DNA from: Anaerolinea sp.
GTDB lineage: Bacteria; Chloroflexota; Anaerolineae; Anaerolineales; Anaerolineaceae
Assembly: GCA_029975055.1 (NCBI GenBank)
Contig: JARKPU010000022.1
Span: 62,001-126,000 of the forward strand
Length of the DNA stretch: 64,000 bases
Direction of reading: 5' to 3'
Shown: positions 58,941 through 64,000 of the stretch, piece by piece
Layout: each line of letters begins with the position of its first letter
How positions within the stretch are numbered: the stretch's first letter is position 1
Program-made: the position numbers and the translations under genes
The notes under the pieces: generated by a model
What the model was told of the DNA's origin: nothing
Seen by the model: only the letters and a program-made list of their open reading frames with translations
The model's database searches: none

Positions 58941-58961
58941 TACAATAGGGGCAACCCTATT
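58941..58961 (+). promoter_or_regulatory. Candidate -10 box and dyad for GH127 gene
   Basis: TACAAT at 58941-58946 overlaps the inverted repeat AATAGGG-GCAA-CCCTATT (58944-58961), 24 nt before the ATG. Repressor access at the start site is possible. Confidence 0.4.
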
Positions 58962-58984
58962 CTTACCCAGGAAGGAACTCCGCG

Positions 58985-61006
58985 ATGACAGCGCTTCCAT
59001 TCGCCGTGATGACGCCGGCACCTCTGCGCCAGGTGCGCCCCGCCGGCTGGCTGCAAAACTTCCTCGAACGCCAGGCAAGCGGCCTGACCGGACACGTGGC
59101 GGTCTCAGGCTACCCCTATGGGTTCAAGTTTTGGGGCAGCCAGGATGACGACACCCGGGGCGCTTACGCCTCCTGGTGGCCTTACGAGCAGACGGCTTAT
59201 TGGATCGACGGTGCCTTGAAGTGCGGCTACCTGGCGGGCGACGAGCAGGTTTACCGTCAGGCGCTGGAGGAGGTGGATTTCGCCGTCCGACACGCTGCGC
59301 CGGATGGCTTCATCGGCCCGGCGAACCTGCGCGAGAAGGACCGCTGGCCGCATGCGGTGTTCTTCCGTGCCGTGCTGGCGCAGTACGAGATCAGCGGTGA
59401 TACGCGCTACCTGGAAGCGCTGGCGCGCCATTACCGCTCCACGCCGCACCCGATGGGCTGGGACCGCGATGTGACCGGTGTGGAAATTTTGCTCAACCTT
59501 TACCAGGAAACCGGTCAGCCCGACCTGCTCGAACAGGCGCTCGACCTCTACCGCCGCTTCAACCGCAAGTGGCCCCGGCATGACGCTTCGATCGAGTCGC
59601 TGCTTTCGGAGCGGCGGCAGACCACCCACGGGGTGACCTTCAACGAGGAGGCCAAGCTGGCGGCCATGCTCTTTTGCGCCACCGGCGAGGAGGTTTACCT
59701 GCAGGCCGCGGTGAACGGCTTTGCCAAGCTGGACCGCGATTCGCTCCTGGCCGACGGGCTGCATTCCTGCTCGGAGCACATGGGCGGGAAAGACGCGCGC
59801 GATATCCACGAAACCTGCGATATCACCGACCATGCCTGGGCGCTGGGATACCTGCTGCAGGCCACCGGCGACGCGCGCTATGCCGACCGGATCGAGCGGG
59901 TGACCTTCAACGCCCTGCCGGGGGCGGTGACCAAGGATTTCCGCGCGCTGCAGTACTTTTCCTGCCCCAACCAGGTGGTGGCGGCCGCCAACACGAACCA
60001 CAACCTGAACACCTTCATGCGCGGGCTGAACTGGATGAGCTACCGCCCCGACCATGAGGTGCAGTGCTGCCCGGGCAACGTTCACCGCGCCATGCCCAAC
60101 TACATCGCACGCATGTGGATGTGCGACCAGCGCGGCGGCATTGTGGCGGCGCTCTACGGGCCGGGCCGGCTGCAGGCACAGGCCGGAAAAGAGCGCGTGG
60201 GCGTGACGATCGTCGCGCAGACGCGCTACCCCTTCGAGCAGGGGGTGGAGTTCACCATCCAGCCTGAGAAGCCGGTGGAATTTGCCTTCACGGTGCGCAT
60301 CCCGGCCTGGTGCAAACGGGCAAGCGTGCGGGTGAACGGCCGTGAGGTGGATGCAGAATTGCGGCCGGGCAGCTTCTTCGCGCTCGAGCGCACCTGGCAG
60401 CCGGGCGACGCTGTGCGGCTGGACCTTCCCTTTGAACTGGCGCTGGAACACTGGCCGCGGGGAGGCGTGAGCCTTTCTTACGGCCCGCTGACGCTGGCCC
60501 TGCCGGTGACGGCCCGCGCGGAGGTGGAGCGCGAGAATTCCACCACGCTGCAGCGCATGCGCACGCTCGGCGAGGCTTATGAGCCGCGCCCAGCGGCGGA
60601 ACGCGCGGACTTCCCTGCCTGGAACCTTTACCCGGCCGTGGCCTGGAACTACGCGCTGTGCGTGGACGAGGATTCCCTGCAAAGCTTGAAGGTGGAATGG
60701 AACCCCGCCTGCGCCGACCCGCTGGATGCAGGCAGCCCGGCGCTGCGGGTGCGCGTGCCGGCCAGGCGCGTGCGCGGCTGGAAGCTGGTACACACCCGCA
60801 AGGCCGTGCAGCGCGGTCACTGGATGGAAAACGGCGAGATGCACCGCGGCAGGCGCACCGTGGAGGGCGATTTTCTATACACGCCGCCGCTGCCGAATCC
60901 CGACCGCCTGGCGGGGCGGCTGGAGGAGGGCGTGGAAGAGATCGAGCTGGTCCCTTACGCGGCCACGCTGTTGCGCGTGACGGTCTTCCCGCAGGCGAGG
61001 GGGTGA
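58985..61006 (+). CDS. Glycoside hydrolase family 127-like beta-L-arabinofuranosidase
   Basis: 673 residues, GGAAGGA upstream. (Alpha/alpha)6-barrel features of the GH127/DUF1680 family: YWIDGALKCGYLAGD, HETCDITDHAWALGYLLQATGDARYADRIERVTFNALPG (in pieces) and VQCCPGNVHRAMPNY. In HypBA1 a Cys nucleophile with Zn uses a Glu and a CC pair; the corresponding CC is present here and HETC offers a further Cys. C-terminal beta-sandwich domains complete the protein. No signal peptide, so it acts on imported arabino-oligosaccharides. Confidence 0.9.
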   Translation: MTALPFAVMTPAPLRQVRPAGWLQNFLERQASGLTGHVAVSGYPYGFKFWGSQDDDTRGAYASWWPYEQTAYWIDGALKCGYLAGDEQVYRQALEEVDFAVRHAAPDGFIGPANLREKDRWPHAVFFRAVLAQYEISGDTRYLEALARHYRSTPHPMGWDRDVTGVEILLNLYQETGQPDLLEQALDLYRRFNRKWPRHDASIESLLSERRQTTHGVTFNEEAKLAAMLFCATGEEVYLQAAVNGFAKLDRDSLLADGLHSCSEHMGGKDARDIHETCDITDHAWALGYLLQATGDARYADRIERVTFNALPGAVTKDFRALQYFSCPNQVVAAANTNHNLNTFMRGLNWMSYRPDHEVQCCPGNVHRAMPNYIARMWMCDQRGGIVAALYGPGRLQAQAGKERVGVTIVAQTRYPFEQGVEFTIQPEKPVEFAFTVRIPAWCKRASVRVNGREVDAELRPGSFFALERTWQPGDAVRLDLPFELALEHWPRGGVSLSYGPLTLALPVTARAEVERENSTTLQRMRTLGEAYEPRPAAERADFPAWNLYPAVAWNYALCVDEDSLQSLKVEWNPACADPLDAGSPALRVRVPARRVRGWKLVHTRKAVQRGHWMENGEMHRGRRTVEGDFLYTPPLPNPDRLAGRLEEGVEEIELVPYAATLLRVTVFPQARG

Positions 61007-61054
61007 CAGCCAGGCATCGCGGCGATCTTGGGGGAGGGCTAAGGGAGGGGGTGT

Positions 61055-61071
61055 GGGAGACGGGATTCGAA
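61055..61071. repeat. 17-bp duplicate of the tRNA-Gly 3' part
   Basis: GGGAGACGGGATTCGAA is identical to 61109-61125, which is the T-arm and acceptor end of the tRNA. The copies start 54 bp apart. A GGGGGTG/CACCCCC pair surrounds the outer copy. Could be a tRNA relic or half of an attachment site. Confidence 0.65.
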
Positions 61072-61105
61072 TACCACCCCCTTCCGGGGGCGTGCGAATG
61101 TTGTG

Positions 61106-61177
61106 AGCGGGAGACGGGATTCGAACCCGCGAATGTCAGCTTGGAAGGCTGATGCCTTACCGCTTGGCGACTCCCGC
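61106..61177 (-). tRNA. tRNA-Gly (anticodon TCC)
   Basis: 72 nt. Acceptor GCGGGAG/CTCCCGC, D arm GCCAAGCGGTAAGGC, anticodon stem TCAGC/GCTGA with loop CTTCCAA (anticodon TCC), T arm GCGGG-TTCGAAT-CCCGT. Discriminator is T and CCA is not encoded. All stems pair (one G-T). Confidence 0.95.
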
Positions 61178-61188
61178 AGCGTGCCCCC

Positions 61189-61216
61189 ATTATATCAAAA
61201 ATTCTCCTGTCCTGAA
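61189..61216 (-). promoter_or_regulatory. tRNA-Gly promoter
   Basis: Minus-strand TTCAGG (61216-61211) and extended -10 TGATATAAT (TATAAT at 61194-61189), 16 nt apart, 12 nt before the tRNA 5' end. Confidence 0.65.
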
Positions 61217-61226
61217 GCCCGGCGTC

Positions 61227-61263
61227 AAAAAAAGCCCGGAGGCGCATTCACGCGCTTCCGGGC
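61227..61263 (-). terminator. Rho-independent terminator of the DUF2917 gene
   Basis: Arms 61252-61263 and 61234-61245 (GCCCGGAAGCGC type, one wobble) with a 6-nt loop, followed on the minus strand by seven T (61233-61227). Confidence 0.88.
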
Positions 61264-61286
61264 CTGGATTTTCCCGATGCGAGGGG

Positions 61287-61562
61287 CTAATTCTCCCAGC
61301 GGAAGCAGGCATCGCCTTTGAGCGGCTGCACCAGCACCACCCCCGCGCGGGTGATCCTCAGCGATTGCCCGGCGGCGAGAATGTAATCTTCGGCGTCGCC
61401 GGCCTGGGTGAGCCACACACTCCCCTGCGTGACTGCGATGCGCCGGCCTTTGCGATTCCCGCTAAAGGCGACGGTTTCTTTTTCGGGCAGGCAGAATTCT
61501 CCGCCCCGGCGCCCAGCGCCGCTTTCGAGCGAGTCGGTCGATAAGGTGAATTGAGTAGCCAT
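61287..61562 (-). CDS. DUF2917-like small cupin-type protein
   Basis: 91 residues from ATG 61562; AAGGAG 7 nt upstream. Key segment RIAVTQGSVWLTQAGDAEDYILAAGQSLRI is typical of DUF2917. Beta-rich, probably cupin-like, function unknown. A clear terminator follows. Confidence 0.8.
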   Translation of the reverse strand: MATQFTLSTDSLESGAGRRGGEFCLPEKETVAFSGNRKGRRIAVTQGSVWLTQAGDAEDYILAAGQSLRITRAGVVLVQPLKGDACFRWEN

Positions 61563-61677
61563 TGTTTGTCTCCTTCGGGCGCAAGCCCGTGTGTACGGTC
61601 TGTTCGTCGGCTGTAAACAGAATAGCAAGGCGGCCTTAATGGCTACTTAATAGACTGATGCACTCCGAATTGATTCC

Positions 61678-64000
61678 TTAATCGAGGCGAAGCCCGGCCC
61701 GCCGGGCAGGGTCGCTCAGGTTGGCAGCCAGCGCGGCGATGATGCGGCGGGCGGCCTCGCGGTGGGCAGCGGCAACCTCCGGCAGCCCGAGGGTTTCCGT
61801 CAGCAGGCCAAAGGAAGCGTGCACTTCCCACAACACTTTGGGTTTGCCAATCACTTCGGCCAGTTCGAGCGCGCGTTGAAGGGCCGCCTGCGCTTCCTCT
61901 GCGCGGCCGAGGGCCAGCAAGGCCAGGGCCTTCAGGCGCAGGGCCTGGCAGAGCGCCTCGCGCAGATGGGCCGGCGCGGCGATGTGCTCCAGGCGGGCCG
62001 CGAAGGCCAGGGCATCCGCGGGGCGGTCACAGGCCAGGGCCCACTCGCACAGGCCCTGCAGGCAGCGCAGGGCATGCAATTGCAGGCCGTTCTCTTCTGA
62101 AAACGCGAGCGCCTCCTGCAAATCGGCGCCCACGTCCAGGCGGCCCTGACGCAGGCGGTCGATGGCCAGGTTGGCCTGCAGGAAAGGCAGCCAGAAGCCG
62201 ATCACCTTGCTGCGCGCCACCTCAAGGCCGCGCGCGTGGACTTCTTCGGCCTGGGCGAACAGGTTGAGGTCCTGGAGGAGCATGCCGTGGAAATCGAGCG
62301 CCACGCTGAGGTAGCGGTGGCTGTTCGACTCTCCGGCGATCTTCAGCGCCTCGCCGGAGAAGGCAAAGGCCTGCTCGTAATCGCCACGTCCGGCCATGGC
62401 CAGCGAGAGGATGAACAGAGAGGGCATCATGTGCCAGCTCAGGCGCACTTCGCGGGTGATCTCGAGCGCCTCCTGAAGCACTTCCACCGCCTTGCCGTAC
62501 TCAGCTCCGAGCATGCCGGTGTACATGGCGCCGAGGTTATGCAGGTTTTCGTCCACCAGGCCCTTATCGCCCAGCGCGGTTGCCAGGTCGATGGATTCGT
62601 TCGCGTAGCGCACCGCCAGCGGGTATTGGGCGGCGAACCAGGCCGCCTCGCTCAGGCCGTGGATTGCCTGCGCCGCGACCAGGTCTTGCAGGCCGAGGGT
62701 GCGGCAGATCTCGACCGCCTCGAGGTGATAGGCCGTGGCGCGGTTGTTATCGCCCTGGCTCCAAACCACGGTGCCCAGGTGGTAGAGCGACTCGGCAATG
62801 GCGTGCTGGTCGCCGCTCTCGCGCGAGATGGCCAGGGCCTGTTCCAGGTAAACCCGCGCCTGGATGTAATTATCGCTGCGCCGGTGGAGCATCCCCAGGC
62901 CGATCAGCAGGCTACGTTCGCGCTCGAGCCGGCCCGCCTTGTGCGCGTCATCGAGCGCAAGCTGCAGGTCGGCGGAAGCCTGTTCGAAATCGCCCAGCTG
63001 CAGGTTCGTTTCACCGCGCAGCTCGTACAGCCCGGTCAGGAATTCAGGCACCGCAGCCTGGGGGTGCGCCTCGAGCAGGGCAATCGCCCGGTCGTAGAAG
63101 CGCTGCGCCTCGCGCAGGCCAAACAGGCGCCTCGAGCGCTCGCCCGCCCGGCGCAGGAAGTGCGCGGCCTTGGGCCAGTTCTGGGCCTGCTCGTAGTGCT
63201 CGGCGATCGTGCCGGCGTTTTCGTCGATGAAGCGCTCGTCATGGTCTTCGAAGAAGCGCGCGGCTTCGGCGTGCAGGAAGGCGCGCCGGGCGTGCGTCAG
63301 GTCGTGATACACCACCTCGCGGATTTTATCGTGAGAGAAATCGTAGTGCAGGCCGTCTTCCACTTCACGCAGCAGGTGGCGGGCAAGCAGGTCCTCGAGG
63401 ATGGGGAGCAGGTCGCGCGCGGGCAGCCCGCTGACGGCCTGCAGCGTGGAAAATTCGAAACGGCGGTGCAGCACGGCGGCTGTTTCCAGCGCTTCGCGCC
63501 CCCGGCGCGGCACCCGGCGCAGCCGGCTGCGCACGTTTTCGCGTAGCGCCTCGGGGAGAGTCAATGCCAGGTTGGGGGAAAGCGCGCCCGAAGGGGCGCC
63601 GGAGCGTTCCTGTATGGCCGGGATGCCCTGCTCGAGCACCGATTGTAAGATGGTGACGAGAAAGAAAGGGTTGCCCTCGGTCTCGCTCTGGAACCACCCC
63701 GCCAGCTCCACCGGCACGCCCGAAGCCTCGAGCAGCCGGGTGATTTCAGGCGGGGTGAGCGGCTCAAGGTGGATCGATTGGGTGTGAGCCTCGCGGCGCA
63801 TATCGGCCGCAAAGCTGCTCAGGTCGGGGTTGGTATGCACCTCTTCGGCGCGGTAGGTGCACAGCAAAAGCACCGGCTGCCCGGCGATCGAGCGCGCCAG
63901 GTGATGCAGCGCCCGGATGGTGGCCAGGTCCGACCAGTGCAGGTCGTCGATCACCAGCACCAGGCCGTCTTCTTTGGCCAGCGTTTGAAAGAAGAGCGTC
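61678..64000 (-). CDS. ATPase-TPR regulatory protein, C-terminal part (5' truncated)
   Basis: The frame is open to the right edge; about 774 residues are visible. It enters at the Walker B region of a STAND/AAA ATPase (LVLVIDDLHWSD), followed by PVLLLCTYRAEEVH, the helical sensor region and about ten TPR-like repeats (for example AESLYHLGTVVWSQGDNNRATAYHLEAVEICRT in part). This is the core of MalT/AfsR-type regulators or of cyclase-linked ATPases; whether a DNA-binding, kinase or cyclase domain stands at the N-terminus cannot be seen. No C-terminal LuxR HTH is present: the protein ends in TPR sequence. Confidence 0.87.
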   Translation of the reverse strand, partial: TLFFQTLAKEDGLVLVIDDLHWSDLATIRALHHLARSIAGQPVLLLCTYRAEEVHTNPDLSSFAADMRREAHTQSIHLEPLTPPEITRLLEASGVPVELAGWFQSETEGNPFFLVTILQSVLEQGIPAIQERSGAPSGALSPNLALTLPEALRENVRSRLRRVPRRGREALETAAVLHRRFEFSTLQAVSGLPARDLLPILEDLLARHLLREVEDGLHYDFSHDKIREVVYHDLTHARRAFLHAEAARFFEDHDERFIDENAGTIAEHYEQAQNWPKAAHFLRRAGERSRRLFGLREAQRFYDRAIALLEAHPQAAVPEFLTGLYELRGETNLQLGDFEQASADLQLALDDAHKAGRLERERSLLIGLGMLHRRSDNYIQARVYLEQALAISRESGDQHAIAESLYHLGTVVWSQGDNNRATAYHLEAVEICRTLGLQDLVAAQAIHGLSEAAWFAAQYPLAVRYANESIDLATALGDKGLVDENLHNLGAMYTGMLGAEYGKAVEVLQEALEITREVRLSWHMMPSLFILSLAMAGRGDYEQAFAFSGEALKIAGESNSHRYLSVALDFHGMLLQDLNLFAQAEEVHARGLEVARSKVIGFWLPFLQANLAIDRLRQGRLDVGADLQEALAFSEENGLQLHALRCLQGLCEWALACDRPADALAFAARLEHIAAPAHLREALCQALRLKALALLALGRAEEAQAALQRALELAEVIGKPKVLWEVHASFGLLTETLGLPEVAAAHREAARRIIAALAANLSDPARRAGLRLD

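Noticed and set aside
61055..61125. Active integration site with a resident mobile element
   Set aside because: Only 37 bp lie between the 17-bp copies and no integrase gene is near, so no element is present now.
1..64000. CRISPR array
   Set aside because: No set of regularly spaced identical direct repeats was found; the repeats present are palindromic and scattered.

Overview
The window is GC-rich DNA whose gene set suggests an anaerobic or facultative member of the Chloroflexota (Anaerolineae-like). This is inference from content: a type II NADH dehydrogenase, multihaem cytochromes, a xanthine-dehydrogenase-type molybdoenzyme, Feo iron transport, many glycoside hydrolases, a T-box in front of a TrpB2-type tryptophan synthase, and GTG starts with 4-nt gene overlaps. 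No 16S gene or other decisive marker is present.

Layout. 1-3730: sugar catabolism (GH38 alpha-mannosidase, cut by the left edge, and an overlapping UxaA-type sugar-acid dehydratase). 3947-6293: a membrane nonahaem cytochrome c and a cytochrome b fused to a monohaem domain, closed by a perfect 42-bp palindrome. 6350-10238 (minus): fur, feoB, a cysteine-rich small protein, feoA and a membrane zinc-ribbon protein. 10408-19457: a membrane alpha/beta hydrolase, then a tight run of five genes: a winged-helix protein, a CcrM-type adenine methyltransferase, a helicase with degenerate motif II, a UvrD/AddA-like helicase and an AddB-type Fe-S PD-(D/E)XK nuclease. 19454-28551: a polytopic membrane protein, recJ, a sensor kinase, a degenerate metallo-beta-lactamase-like protein, asparaginase and endonuclease III. 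28696-35305: a UPF0173 hydrolase, an NDH-2 gene with a Rex-type operator, a coiled-coil membrane protein, and trpB2 under a tryptophan T-box. 35977-40355 (minus): a xanthine-dehydrogenase-type operon with MoaD-like and DinB-like genes. 40613-42682: small proteins and a broken RAYT transposase carrying a REP doublet. 42700-48137: amino-sugar catabolism (nagA, SIS protein), a HIT protein with a coupled 35-codon leader gene, and a GH9 enzyme. 48324-61006: ferritin, an M28 peptidase, GH2, two uroporphyrinogen-decarboxylase-like proteins, an NmrA-like protein, an XRE regulator, a lipoprotein, DegV and GH127. 61106-64000: tRNA-Gly(TCC), a DUF2917 protein and a truncated TPR-ATPase regulator.

Main themes are breakdown of plant and microbial glycans inside the cell, redox and iron homeostasis, and DNA-end processing linked to adenine methylation. 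Intergenic regions hold several families of hairpin repeats: a TTTTTCTGTAAAT...GGGGC hairpin in four or five places, GTAGGGGC-type REPs linked to the RAYT relic, and CCCTCTCCC/GGGAGAGGG hairpins. All functions come from reading translated motifs by eye; nothing was searched against a database.
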